Below, in pieces: positions 16,266 through 23,867 of a stretch of DNA of 33,942 nucleotides. The notes under the pieces are model-generated. The model searched no databases, was not told the DNA's origin, and saw only the letters and a program-made list of their open reading frames with translations. Position numbers and translations under genes: made by a program. Positions within the stretch are counted from its first letter, which is position 1. Every line of letters starts with the position of its first letter. This stretch comes from Sphingomonas yunnanensis (GTDB lineage: Bacteria; Pseudomonadota; Alphaproteobacteria; Sphingomonadales; Sphingomonadaceae), in NCBI RefSeq assembly GCF_019898765.1, contig NZ_JAIOKB010000013.1, positions 1 through 33,942 of the forward strand, read 5' to 3'.

Positions 16266-16750
16266 TGACGGTCGGCGCCCCGCTGCCGCCGAACGAGGCG
16301 TCGCGCCAGCGGGCCGTGGACGCGTGCGGCATCGTCACGCGGCCGCGGAACGCCGAGCTCCAGCGTATCGTCGAGGAAGCGGCGCGGCTCGCGCGCGCGC
16401 CGATCGCCGCGATCTCGGTGGTGGACCGGTCGCGCCAATGGCTTGCCGCTCGCGTCGGGATCGAGGGAGACGAAGGCCCGCGCACCGAGTCTTTCTGCGG
16501 CCATACCATCCTGCGCCCGGGCGAGCCGATGATCATCGCCGATGCGCGCGACGATCGCCGCTTCCTCGCCAACCCGTCGGTGCTCGGCCACCCGCACATC
16601 CGCTTCTACGCCGGTGTGCCGCTGGTCGATCACGCGGGTTTCGCGCTGGGGGCGCTATGCGTCGCCGACACGTCGCCGCGGCTCGGCCTGTTCGACGTCT
16701 ATGACCTGACTCACCTCGCGCGCCACGCCGAGCGGATCATGGCGCGCTAG
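16265..16750 (+). CDS. GAF-domain protein
   Basis: 161 aa, essentially one GAF domain (about 25-155). It shows ISVVDRSRQWLAARVG, ESFCGHTILRPGEPMIIADA, RFLANPSVLGHPHIRFYAG and FALGALCVADTSPR, the layout of small-molecule-sensing GAF domains often found before histidine kinases or cyclases. Here the domain stands alone with no output domain, so it may bind a ligand and act on a partner protein. It starts inside the stop codon of the 53-aa gene and is likely expressed with it. Confidence 0.85.
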   Translation: MTVGAPLPPNEASRQRAVDACGIVTRPRNAELQRIVEEAARLARAPIAAISVVDRSRQWLAARVGIEGDEGPRTESFCGHTILRPGEPMIIADARDDRRFLANPSVLGHPHIRFYAGVPLVDHAGFALGALCVADTSPRLGLFDVYDLTHLARHAERIMAR

Positions 16751-16762
16751 GCGCGGCCGGTC

Positions 16763-16788
16763 CGAACCTTCTGGCACCCGCCAACGTG
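16763..16788 (+). promoter_or_regulatory. Possible EcfG-type stress promoter
   Basis: CGAAC (16763-16767), 17 bp, then CGTG (16785-16788) differs by two bases from the alphaproteobacterial general-stress sigma (EcfG) pattern GGAAC-N16/17-CGTT. It lies 30 bp before the 68-aa gene. The match is weak and the assignment is tentative. Confidence 0.2.
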
Positions 16789-16818
16789 CTAGGCGTTGAT
16801 GAGGGGAAGGAGACGATC

Positions 16819-17025
16819 ATGTCAGACGAACGCGAGGAACGGCCGGTCCTGTACGTGCCGGATAGCCCCAACGTCGGCGCCGCCGACCCAGATGCGGACA
16901 AGGACGATCCCAGGCGCGCCGCCAAGGACCGCGCCCGCGCCGACGACCTCGCCGCCAAGGTGGCAGTGGGCGACGAGCTGTCGGGCTATGAGAAGGTCGC
17001 CGGGCGCGGCGTCGTCGGCGAGTAG
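16819..17025 (+). CDS. Small acidic hydrophilic protein (68 aa)
   Basis: 68 aa beginning MSDEREERPVLYVPDSPN, rich in Asp, Glu, Arg and Ala, with no hydrophobic core and probably disordered. Family not recognised. AAGGAG lies 7-9 nt before ATG 16819, a good ribosome-binding site; an in-frame ATG at 16786 has none. A GC-rich hairpin follows the stop (17033-17068). Composition resembles small stress-related proteins of alphaproteobacteria, but no function can be given. Confidence 0.6.
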   Translation: MSDEREERPVLYVPDSPNVGAADPDADKDDPRRAAKDRARADDLAAKVAVGDELSGYEKVAGRGVVGE

Positions 17026-17032
17026 ACACGCG

Positions 17033-17068
17033 ATCGCCGCCGTCCCCGAAGAGGTCGGCGGCGGCGAT
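17033..17068 (+). terminator. GC-rich hairpin after the 68-aa gene
   Basis: ATCGCCGCCG (17033-17042) pairs perfectly with CGGCGGCGAT (17059-17068) over a 16-nt loop. It starts 7 nt after the stop codon and also lies just past the end of the hemerythrin remnant on the other strand. No T-run follows, so it may be a weak or Rho-assisted end. Confidence 0.45.
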
Positions 17069-17086
17069 GGTAACAGGCTTCTCACC

Positions 17087-17302
17087 TCACGCCAGGATCA
17101 GCCCGTCGCGGTTCATCGTCGCCGTCACCGATCGGTTCTGCTCGGCGCTCAGCTGCGCGCGCAGCGACGGGAACAGCTCTTCCTCCTCCTCGCGCATATG
17201 CTCCTCCATCATCGCGCGGAACTCGCGCAGCCGGGGCAGTTAGGCCGGGTCATCCTTGGCCATCGCGCCGAGTTCGCTAAGTACCTGTTCCAACCCGAGA
17301 AA
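17087..17302 (-). pseudogene. Hemerythrin (HHE) domain remnant
   Basis: On the minus strand the frame ending at TGA 17089-17087 encodes 50 residues including LPRLREFRAMMEEHMREEEE and LFPSLRAQLSAEQN, the second half of a bacterial hemerythrin domain (EEH...E..LFP). The same frame continues upstream with QVLSELGAMAKDDPA but is broken by TAA at 17242-17240 and by TGA a little further upstream, and no first-half HxxxH segment is seen. It therefore looks like a truncated, inactivated di-iron-binding gene. An internal ATG could still yield a short peptide, but without the full ligand set. The remaining part of the gap up to 17409 shows no gene. Confidence 0.6.
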
Positions 17303-17409
17303 TGCTCAGCCGACGCGTTCATTCGGAATCTGACTGATCGAGGTTGCGTCGCCTCGCTCGCTCACGCCCGTGGAAGAGCTCACTTATCCTCGCAGCATCT
17401 GCGCACTGG

Positions 17410-18045
17410 TCAGATGCTGGGCGGATAGGTGGTGCGTGCGACCTCCTCCTCCGCTCGCGAGCCGTGGTCGCGTAGCAGCATCTGACCCGCCAGTTCGCGC
17501 GCGCGGCCGCGCGGCAGCTCCAGCGCCCGCGCCATCGCCGCGCCGAGCAGCGCGTCTCCGAGCGCCGCCAGCACGAGCTGGAGCGTCTCGTCGCGGATCG
17601 GCGCGTCGGGACGCTCCTCGTCGCGCGCCAGCTCCTCGACCAGGTCGTGAATCGCGGTAAGCACCGGGTCGAGCGCGTCGCGGTTGCCGGTGAGGATCAT
17701 CCAGCTCGCCAGCGCGCCCGCTCCGCCCGCGCCGAAGGCGTCGAACACGACGTCGACCAGTTCCGCGGGGTCGCGCTCGGCGCGTGAGCGGCGCACCGCG
17801 TCGCGGATCGTCGCTACGATCGCTGCCGTCATCCGCTCGATCAGCGCCTGCTGCAGCCCGTCGGCGGAGCCGAAATGGTGGAGTAGATTGGCGTGGGTCC
17901 GCCCCACGCGCGTCGCGACGGCCTTGAGCGTGACCGCCTGCGGCCCGTCCTCCAGCAACAGCGCGCGCGCGGCCTCCAGCGCCGCGTCGCGCGACGCCTC
18001 GGGCGTCAGCCGCCGGCGGGGAAGGGCAGCGGTCGCCCGCGGCAT
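17410..18045 (-). CDS. TetR-family transcriptional regulator
   Basis: 211 aa. The N-terminal helix-turn-helix spans about 15-62: ASRDAALEAARALLLEDG, then VTLKAVATRVGRTHANLLHHFGSADGLQQALIERM, the standard TetR pattern. The C-terminal ligand domain is Ala-rich and has no assignable ligand. The start ATG 18045 fits the family; the ribosome-binding site is weak. The target is not obvious; the neighbouring GNAT gene lies 73 bp upstream on the same strand and the hemerythrin remnant downstream. Confidence 0.88.
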   Translation of the reverse strand: MPRATAALPRRRLTPEASRDAALEAARALLLEDGPQAVTLKAVATRVGRTHANLLHHFGSADGLQQALIERMTAAIVATIRDAVRRSRAERDPAELVDVVFDAFGAGGAGALASWMILTGNRDALDPVLTAIHDLVEELARDEERPDAPIRDETLQLVLAALGDALLGAAMARALELPRGRARELAGQMLLRDHGSRAEEEVARTTYPPSI

Positions 18046-18118
18046 CGGATCGTGACCTGTCGGGGTTGCGGGATGTTGCTGCCCTTGTGCCCGCTTCCGC
18101 GGCGAAAGCAACCGGCGA

Positions 18119-18661
18119 TCAGGCCGCGATCGGCATCGCTCGCGGCGGGTCAGCGGCGAGGTCCAGCGTATAGTCGACGCACTCCACCTCGGCGTCACGC
18201 GCCAGCGCGTAACGCCGCGATTGCCCGCTCTCGACGAAGCCGAGCTTGCGCAGCACGCGTCCGGACGCCGGATTGTCGGCGTGGTGGTGCGAGTCGACCC
18301 GCGTCAGCGCGAGCGCGTGGCGCGCGATGTCGAGCACCGCGCGCCCCGCCTCGGTGGCATAGCCCCGCCCCCACGCCCCGGGCGTGAGCCAATAGCCCAA
18401 CTCGACTCCGCCGCGCTCGCCGCGATGCAGCCCGACGCCGCCGACCAGCCGATAGTCGCCGGAGCGCTCGACGATCAGGAAGCGCGGCTCGCGCGGGTAC
18501 GGCTGAAGCGACAGGAAGGCGGCCGCGTCCTCCTCGGCATAGGGCCAGGGCACGCGCGCCAGCCGCGACACCACCGCCTCGTGCGCGATCGCGCGCGCCA
18601 GCGCGGGGGCATCCTCGAGCCAGCCCGGCCTGAGGGTGAGTCTCGGCGTCAACGCGAACAT
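18119..18661 (-). CDS. GNAT N-acetyltransferase (RimJ/RimL type)
   Basis: 180 aa. The start is RLTLRPGWLEDAPALARAIA; the acetyl-CoA-binding core is ELGYWLTPGAWGRGYATEA with the Q/R-x-x-G-x-G/A pattern as GRGYAT; then ARHALALTRVDSHHHADN and SGRVLRKLGFVESG, the RimJ/RimL-like hallmark. It transfers acetyl from acetyl-CoA to an amine; the acceptor is unknown. The start ATG 18661 is preceded by AAGGAGACGGAG. It lies 74 nt beyond the rpmA terminator, so read-through from the ribosomal-protein operon could contribute to its expression. Confidence 0.88.
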   Translation of the reverse strand: MFALTPRLTLRPGWLEDAPALARAIAHEAVVSRLARVPWPYAEEDAAAFLSLQPYPREPRFLIVERSGDYRLVGGVGLHRGERGGVELGYWLTPGAWGRGYATEAGRAVLDIARHALALTRVDSHHHADNPASGRVLRKLGFVESGQSRRYALARDAEVECVDYTLDLAADPPRAMPIAA

Positions 18662-18734
18662 GCTCCGTCTCCTTGCTCGGGCCGCTGCCACAACCGGATG
18701 ACGGTGGCGCGACACGCTGGGGCCAGGGAGCATG

Positions 18735-18766
18735 AAAAAAGGGAGCCGGGGCGACCCGTCTCCCTT
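18735..18766 (-). terminator. Intrinsic terminator of rplU-rpmA
   Basis: On the minus strand AAGGGAG pairs with CTCCCTT (18766-18760 with 18745-18739), with an inner CGGG/CCCG stem, followed by a run of six T (18740-18735). This is the clearest intrinsic terminator in the window. A second hairpin, GGGTTCCG/CGGAACCC (18774-18781 with 18787-18794), lies between it and the rpmA stop. Confidence 0.85.
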
Positions 18767-18833
18767 GTTGGCTGGGTTCCGTGCTGCGGAACCCCGGGTC
18801 GCCCTGGTGGGCAACCCGGTTGGTTACCCGATG

Positions 18834-19103
18834 TTACTCGGCCGCTGCCGCCATAATATCGACCGAGCAGAATTTGCGGCCGAGCTTGCCCTCGTGGAAC
18901 ACCACGCGACCGTCGACGAGCGCGAAGAGGGTGTGGTCCTTGCCGATGCCGACGTTGCGGCCCGGGTAGAACTTGGTGCCGCGCTGGCGCACGAGGATGT
19001 TGCCCGCGATCGCTTCCTGACCGCCGAACTTCTTCACGCCGAGACGACGGCCGGCCGAATCACGACCGTTGCGCGACGAACCGCCTGCTTTCTTATGTGC
19101 CAT
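18834..19103 (-). CDS. rpmA: 50S ribosomal protein L27
   Basis: 89 aa beginning MAHKKAGGSSRNGRDS, the near-invariant proteobacterial L27 N-terminus that reaches the peptidyl-transferase centre, followed by RRLGVKKFGGQ, AGNILVRQRGTKFYPG and VGIGKDHTLFAL. Full length. AGGAG lies 9-10 nt before the ATG. It is second in the rplU-rpmA operon, 26 nt after rplU, and is followed by the terminator at 18735-18766. Confidence 0.98.
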   Translation of the reverse strand: MAHKKAGGSSRNGRDSAGRRLGVKKFGGQEAIAGNILVRQRGTKFYPGRNVGIGKDHTLFALVDGRVVFHEGKLGRKFCSVDIMAAAAE

Positions 19104-19129
19104 TGCTCTTGCTCCTGCGCGCTACGGGA

Positions 19130-19426
19130 TCAGCCGACCGACACGATCTTGAGGATCGTGTGGTTCTGGCGATGGCCGTTGCGACGACGATAATTGTGGC
19201 GGCGACGCTTCTTGAAGACGATCACCTTCTCGCCCTTGGCCTGGGCGACGATCTCCGCCGCGACGGTGAGGCCGTCGACCGACTTGAGATCCGCGCCCTC
19301 GCCCGCGAGCAACACGTCACCCAGCGTCACCGACGCGCCGGCCTCGCCCTCGATCTTCTCGACGACGATCTTGTCTCCGGCGGCGACGCGATACTGCTTG
19401 CCGCCCGTGCGCACGACTGCGAACAT
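19130..19426 (-). CDS. rplU: 50S ribosomal protein L21
   Basis: 98 aa beginning MFAVVRTGGKQYRVAAGD, then VEKIEGEAG, KGEKVIVFKKRRRHNYRRRN and GHRQNHTILKIVSV, all standard L21 elements (23S rRNA-binding basic segment). The start ATG 19426 is the family's start; the longer open frame is not used. First gene of the rplU-rpmA operon. The 5' region has a promoter (19488-19516) and a 10-bp inverted repeat (19450-19495). Confidence 0.98.
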   Translation of the reverse strand: MFAVVRTGGKQYRVAAGDKIVVEKIEGEAGASVTLGDVLLAGEGADLKSVDGLTVAAEIVAQAKGEKVIVFKKRRRHNYRRRNGHRQNHTILKIVSVG

Positions 19427-19449
19427 GGCTCTTGTCACTTCCCAAATTT

Positions 19450-19495
19450 CATAGCTCGCGAAGGCGTACCCTGCGAGAGAAGCGTGCGAGCTATG
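19450..19495. promoter_or_regulatory. Inverted repeat in the rplU leader
   Basis: CATAGCTCGC (19450-19459) and GCGAGCTATG (19486-19495) are perfect 10-bp arms around a 26-nt loop, ending 24 nt before the rplU start codon. One arm overlaps the predicted -10 box, so it could be a DNA operator; if transcription starts further upstream it would be an RNA stem-loop leader, as used for autoregulation by some ribosomal proteins. Confidence 0.5.
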
Positions 19496-19516
19496 CGAAG
19501 CCTTCCGGCCTGTCAA
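19488..19516 (-). promoter_or_regulatory. Predicted rplU promoter
   Basis: Minus-strand -35 TTGACA (19516-19511), 17-bp spacer, -10 TAGCTC (19493-19488). The -35 is a perfect consensus match; the -10 is moderate and identical to the one proposed for the receptor operon at 459-464. Confidence 0.55.
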
Positions 19517-19548
19517 CCGATTCCGTGACCGATCGACGACGGCGCGGC

Positions 19549-19926
19549 TCAGTGGCGATGCTGGCGCTTCAGCCCATAGCGACCGCCGTCCAGCCGATCG
19601 AACAGGCCGGCGATCGCGGGATGGTCGATCGGCTCGTCGCTGTCATCATGCACCAGATTCTGCTGACTAACATACGCGACGTAGCTCGACTCCATGTTCT
19701 CGGCGAGCAGGTGGTAGAAGGGCTGGTCCTTGCTCGGGCGGAAATCCTCGGGGATCGAGTTGTACCATTCCTCGCTGTTGGCGAAGACCGGGTCGACGTC
19801 GAAGATCACGCCGCGGAAATCGAGCATGCGGTGGCGCACTACGTCGCCGATCGAGAAGCGCGCGTGCGCGATCGGGGGCGCCACCGGCGCCTCGGTCTGA
19901 GCGATGATCGTGTGTTCGCTGGTCAT
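19549..19926 (-). CDS. hspQ: Heat-shock protein HspQ (hemimethylated-DNA-binding / YccV domain)
   Basis: 125 aa. After a flexible N-terminus (1-22) comes the YccV-like domain: RFSIGDVVRHRMLDFRGVIFDVDP, NSEEWYNSIPED, PFYHLLAENMESSYVAYVSQQNL. In E. coli HspQ binds and destabilises mutant DnaA and acts as an adaptor for Lon. Alphaproteobacterial homologues share the FRGVIFDVDP core. No ribosome-binding site precedes ATG 19926; a TAGATT hexamer ends 6 nt before the ATG, so the mRNA may have almost no leader. It is monocistronic. Confidence 0.88.
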   Translation of the reverse strand: MTSEHTIIAQTEAPVAPPIAHARFSIGDVVRHRMLDFRGVIFDVDPVFANSEEWYNSIPEDFRPSKDQPFYHLLAENMESSYVAYVSQQNLVHDDSDEPIDHPAIAGLFDRLDGGRYGLKRQHRH

Positions 19927-20052
19927 CGCTACAATCTAGTGCGGAAATCGGCGGGCACAACAACAGACACGCTTGCGTCCGCCCCGCGGCCGGGCTAGGG
20001 GCGCCGCTCGATCGCCGCCGGCGTGCCTCTCGCAGGCCCCGGTGTCCTCCGC

Positions 20053-20142
<90 letters not shown>

Positions 20143-20176
20143 CTTCTCTACGCGCCGTTCGGTCGACGCGTCGGGG

Positions 20177-22267
20177 TCAGACCAGCGGCTCCTGCATCAG
20201 CGGCCCCGCTCCTCCCATCGCCGGGTCCGAGAACGAGTCGCCACCCGCCCCGCCATGCCCGGCCATCCGCCACGCCTGCGCGCCGGCGACGAGCTGTCGG
20301 TCATACCAGCCGTGGCTCGCGGCGAGATCGAGCGCGATTCTTCTGGTCTCGCGCGGGCGCAGCGCGAGCGTGACGGGCGCGGCACCATAAGCGCGGTCGG
20401 TCATCGTCACCGACAGCGCCGCGTCGGTGCGGTTCCCGATCGATAGCATCGGGGTCCGCGCGTGGAAGAGCGCGGCACTGAACAGGTCGCCGCGGCCGAC
20501 CAGCCGGCGATGGAAGCCGTCGGGACCGAGCACGAACAGGTCGGCCGCACCGGCCGGCAGCGGGTGCGGCAGCGCACCGCCGACTGCCACGGTGTAGCGC
20601 GCGGGCACCTCCTCCAGTCGCGCCATGTCGTAGACGTGGAACACCGCCGCGCGCTCGTGGGAGCGGTTGACCAACAGCATCGCTGGCGAGTCCCCGCCGC
20701 GCAGCTCGGCGTCGAGTACATAAGGCGTGGCGCGGCGCCGGCGCATGCCGCGCTCCTGCTCGGGCGCTTCCGCCGCGGTGGGCAGCGGCGGCGCGATCCC
20801 CTTCAGCCCGGCCGCGCGCGTCGAGGCGGCCGCGGTGGCGGGCAGGCCCGCCATGAAGGCGACCGTGTCGGGCGCGGCGAAGTCGAAGCAGGAGGTCAGG
20901 TCGCCGCAGACTGCGCGGCGCCACGCGCTGATGTTGGGCTCGCGCACGCCGAAACGCGCCTCCAGGAAGCGCAGCACGCTGGTGTGATCGAACACCTCGG
21001 AGGCGACATAGCCGCCGCGGCTCCACGGCGAGACGACGTAGAGCGGCACGCGCATGCCCAGGCCGTAGGGGCGGTCGCGATAGGCGGCGTCCTCGGGCGT
21101 GCGGCAATGCACGTGATATTCGTCGTCGGCGGGCACGTCGCTGGCGCCGACGGAACGGCCGTCGAGCCGCGCGGGCGGCGCCGGCGGGGGGACATGGTCG
21201 AACAGACCGTCATTCTCGTCGAAGTTGATCAGCAGCGCGGTGCGCGCCCACACGTCCGGGTTGGCGGTGAGCGCGTCGAGCACGCGCGCGCTATAGTCTC
21301 CACCCTGCAACGGGGTGGAGACGCTCGGATGCTCCGACGCCGCCTCGGGCGCGATGATCCACGACACCGCGGGGAGGCGACCATCGAGCACGTCCTGGCG
21401 TAGGTCATCGAGCGTGCGGGTCGTGATGGTCCGGCGCGCGAGCAGCGCCGAGGCCTCGTTCGCGGCGGACTGTGCCCGACGATAGGCGTGGAAGCCGACG
21501 AGCGGATTGTCGGTGAAATTGTCCGCCATGTCCTGATAGATCTGGAAGCTCACTCCCGCCGCCATCAGCCGCTCGGGATAGGTGCTCCAGCGATAGCCGC
21601 CATGTTGGAACGGATCGGCGTCGAGGCTGTCATAGCCGTTGTCGATCGCCGGGCCGCCCGCGCGCGCCAGCGGATCGTGCGTGCCCGACCAGATGTACAG
21701 CCGGTTGGGGTTGGTGCTGAGGTGCATCGCGCAGTGATAGGCGTCGCACAGCGTGAAAGCCTCGGCGAGCGCATATTGGAACGGCAGGTCCGCGCGGGTG
21801 AAATGCGCCATCGCGTGGTTGTGCTTGGCCGCCGGCCAGGCACCCATCCGCCCGTTGTCCCAGGCCGCCTGGCTGTCGGTGAAGCCGTGCGGGGTGCCGA
21901 GCGGGCGGTAAAGGCGGAAGTCGGTCGCGGTGTCGAGCCGGAACGGCGCGAGCAGTGCGGGCGACGCGCCGGGATGCTCGTTCGGCTGGAGCAGCACGGT
22001 GCGGTGCGGCGCGCCCGGCAGCGGCGGTGCCGGCGCCGCGAACCGATCGCCGAACCCGCGCACGCCGCGCATCGTGCCGAAATAATGGTCGAACGCGCGG
22101 TTTTCCTGGGTGAGGATCACGACATGGTCAACGTCGCGCAGCGTGCCGGTGCGATGGCGCCCGGGCAGTTCGAGCGCGCGTGCGATCGACGGCGTCAGTG
22201 CCGCGGCGGCGCCGGCCGAGGCCATCATGCCGCGGATGAAGCTGCGGCGGTCCTGCATCGGCGGCAT
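20177..22267 (-). CDS. Tat-exported phospholipase C (phosphoesterase family)
   Basis: 696 aa. Twin-arginine signal DRRSFIRGMM near the N-terminus. The phosphoesterase domain opens with DHVVILTQENRAFDHYFGTM (E55, N56 in the active-site motif) and continues with HLSTNPNRLYIWSG, WIIAPEAASEHPS, LINFDENDGLFDHVPPP and RVPLYVVSPWSRGG, as in Pseudomonas PlcH/PlcN. The C-terminus has two repeats of the bacterial phospholipase C C-terminal domain (about 510-690). It cleaves phospholipids such as phosphatidylcholine or sphingomyelin, releasing a phosphorylated headgroup; headgroup preference cannot be read here. The start ATG 22267 has AGAGGAG 8 nt upstream. A CTGTCAT half-site and TATAAC lie upstream (22359-22390). 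Confidence 0.9.
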   Translation of the reverse strand: MPPMQDRRSFIRGMMASAGAAAALTPSIARALELPGRHRTGTLRDVDHVVILTQENRAFDHYFGTMRGVRGFGDRFAAPAPPLPGAPHRTVLLQPNEHPGASPALLAPFRLDTATDFRLYRPLGTPHGFTDSQAAWDNGRMGAWPAAKHNHAMAHFTRADLPFQYALAEAFTLCDAYHCAMHLSTNPNRLYIWSGTHDPLARAGGPAIDNGYDSLDADPFQHGGYRWSTYPERLMAAGVSFQIYQDMADNFTDNPLVGFHAYRRAQSAANEASALLARRTITTRTLDDLRQDVLDGRLPAVSWIIAPEAASEHPSVSTPLQGGDYSARVLDALTANPDVWARTALLINFDENDGLFDHVPPPAPPARLDGRSVGASDVPADDEYHVHCRTPEDAAYRDRPYGLGMRVPLYVVSPWSRGGYVASEVFDHTSVLRFLEARFGVREPNISAWRRAVCGDLTSCFDFAAPDTVAFMAGLPATAAASTRAAGLKGIAPPLPTAAEAPEQERGMRRRRATPYVLDAELRGGDSPAMLLVNRSHERAAVFHVYDMARLEEVPARYTVAVGGALPHPLPAGAADLFVLGPDGFHRRLVGRGDLFSAALFHARTPMLSIGNRTDAALSVTMTDRAYGAAPVTLALRPRETRRIALDLAASHGWYDRQLVAGAQAWRMAGHGGAGGDSFSDPAMGGAGPLMQEPLV

Positions 22268-22358
22268 GGCGTGCTCCTCTCTGCCGCCTCGTCCCACTCG
22301 AGAGGGGCGAAGCGCACATCTCCCCCTTCCCCTTCAGGGGAGGGGCTTACTCGCCGCC

Positions 22359-22390
22359 GTTATACGCCCCATGCGGCAGGACGATGACAG
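22359..22390 (-). promoter_or_regulatory. Possible Pho half-site and -10 before phospholipase C
   Basis: On the minus strand CTGTCAT (22390-22384) is a perfect Pho 7-mer, followed after 4 nt by CTGCCGC (a poor second unit, 22379-22373), then 8 nt and TATAAC (22364-22359) as a -10. The arrangement resembles PhoB-dependent promoters but rests on one good half-site, which lies just upstream of the NodT-like gene's stop region on the same strand-side gap. Weak evidence. Confidence 0.3.
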
Positions 22391-22394
22391 CGGC

Positions 22395-23867
22395 TCAGCC
22401 CGCCGCGACGCCACCGCCGAGCGCGCGGATCAGGTCGGTCGCGGTCTGGAGCTGCTGGCTGCGCACCGTCAGCAGTGCGCGCTCGGCGTCGAGCGCGGCG
22501 GTCTGCGCGGTGACCACCTCGAGATAGTCCGCCGCGCCGTCGCGGTAGCGGATCAGCGCCAGCTCGCGCGTCTGCTCCGCCGCCTCGGCCGCGGTGCGCT
22601 GGTCGCGCTCCTGCGCGGCGAGCAGGCGTTGGCTCGCGAGCGCGTCCTCCACCTCGCGGAAGGCGGTGAGCACCGTCTGGCGGTAGGACGCCGCCGCCTC
22701 GTCATACTCGCCGCGCGCGCGCTGCACGCCGGCGCGGCGGCGCCCGCCGTCGAAGATCGCCAGCGCCGCGGAGAGCGGGCCGAGCGCCCAGAAGCCGTTG
22801 GAGGCGCTCAGCAGCGAGCCGCGCGCCGCCTCGAACCCGCCCGCCGCACCGAGCGTGACGCTGGGGAACAAGGCCGAGCGCGCCACGCCGATCCGCGCGT
22901 TGGCGGCGGCGACGCGCCGCTCCGCCGCGGCGATGTCGGGCCGACGCTCGAGCAGGGTCGAGGGCAGGCCGGCGGGGATCGCGGGCGGCGCGAGCTGCCG
23001 GTCCTCGACCGCGAGCGTGAAACCGGCCGGCGCCTCGCCGAGCAGCACCGCGATGGCATGCTCGTCGCGCTGCCGCGCCACGCCGACCGCGGAGAGCTCG
23101 GCGCGCGCGCTGGAGAGCAGGTTCTGCGCGCGGCTGACGTCGATCCCCGAGGCGATGCCGCCGCTGTGGCGCGTGTCGGTGAGCTGATAGGCGCGCGCGT
23201 TCGCTTCCACCGTCTGGCGCAGCAGCACGATGCGCGCGTCGAGCCCGCGCATGTCGAAATAGATGCTGGCGAGCTGCGCCTGGAGTCCGAGCGTCACCGC
23301 GGCGACGTCGGCCTCGCTCGCGGCGGCGTCGGCGCGGCTGGCGCGCACCGATTCGCGCACGCGACCGAACAGGTCGAGCTCATAGGCGAGGGAGGCGCCG
23401 ACCGTCCCGACCGTGTAGGGCGCGGCGCTGCCGGGCGCGAGCGGTCGACCGGTGGAGACGCGGTCGCGGCTGACGTCGGCGGAGACACCGACCTCGGGGA
23501 AGAGGCCGGCGCGCGCCTGGCGCGCGACCGCGCGTGCCTGGTCGTAGCGCGCCACGGCGGCGGCGAGGTCCTGGTTGCCCGCGACAACTCGCTCCTCCAG
23601 CCCGGTAAGCACCGGGTCGGCGAAGGCCTCCCACCACTTGCCCGCGAGGGCGACGTCGGTGCCGGCCGCCTGCCAGCCCTCCGCCTCCTTGTACGCCGCA
23701 GGCGCTGGCGTGGCGGGCCGGACGTAATCGGGCGCGACCGAGCAGGCCGCGGTGGCGAGCAGCGCGGCGAGCGTGGCGACCCGGGCGGTGACGGGGAAGG
23801 ACCGAACGTCGGTCCTCTTCTCGTACTCCCGGACTTGTTCCGGGATCCACCTGCCAGCGCGCTCCAC
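22395..23867 (-). CDS. Outer-membrane efflux factor (OprM/NodT family lipoprotein)
   Basis: From the lipoprotein signal (ATLAALLATAAC, lipobox LATAAC) onward the protein is a typical TolC-type factor of about 460 aa: VAPDYVRPATPAPAAYK, WWEAFADPVL, EVGVSADVSRDRVS, YELDLFGRVRESVRAS, then the second repeat RRPDIAAAERRVAAANARIGVARSALFPSV (shown in pieces) and RYRDGAADYLEVVTAQTA. It forms the outer-membrane channel of the RND pump. The start is a problem: no ATG, GTG or TTG occurs just before the lipoprotein signal. The nearest in-frame start is GTG 23867, which adds about 30 residues and lies inside a palindromic repeat. The 490-aa figure is therefore an upper bound. Third gene of the efflux operon. 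Confidence 0.8.
   Translation of the reverse strand: MERAGRWIPEQVREYEKRTDVRSFPVTARVATLAALLATAACSVAPDYVRPATPAPAAYKEAEGWQAAGTDVALAGKWWEAFADPVLTGLEERVVAGNQDLAAAVARYDQARAVARQARAGLFPEVGVSADVSRDRVSTGRPLAPGSAAPYTVGTVGASLAYELDLFGRVRESVRASRADAAASEADVAAVTLGLQAQLASIYFDMRGLDARIVLLRQTVEANARAYQLTDTRHSGGIASGIDVSRAQNLLSSARAELSAVGVARQRDEHAIAVLLGEAPAGFTLAVEDRQLAPPAIPAGLPSTLLERRPDIAAAERRVAAANARIGVARSALFPSVTLGAAGGFEAARGSLLSASNGFWALGPLSAALAIFDGGRRRAGVQRARGEYDEAAASYRQTVLTAFREVEDALASQRLLAAQERDQRTAAEAAEQTRELALIRYRDGAADYLEVVTAQTAALDAERALLTVRSQQLQTATDLIRALGGGVAAG

Noticed and set aside
17087..17302. TAA in the hemerythrin frame considered as recoding
   Set aside because: TAA is not known for programmed recoding here, a second stop lies upstream and the N-terminal half is missing, so decay is simpler.
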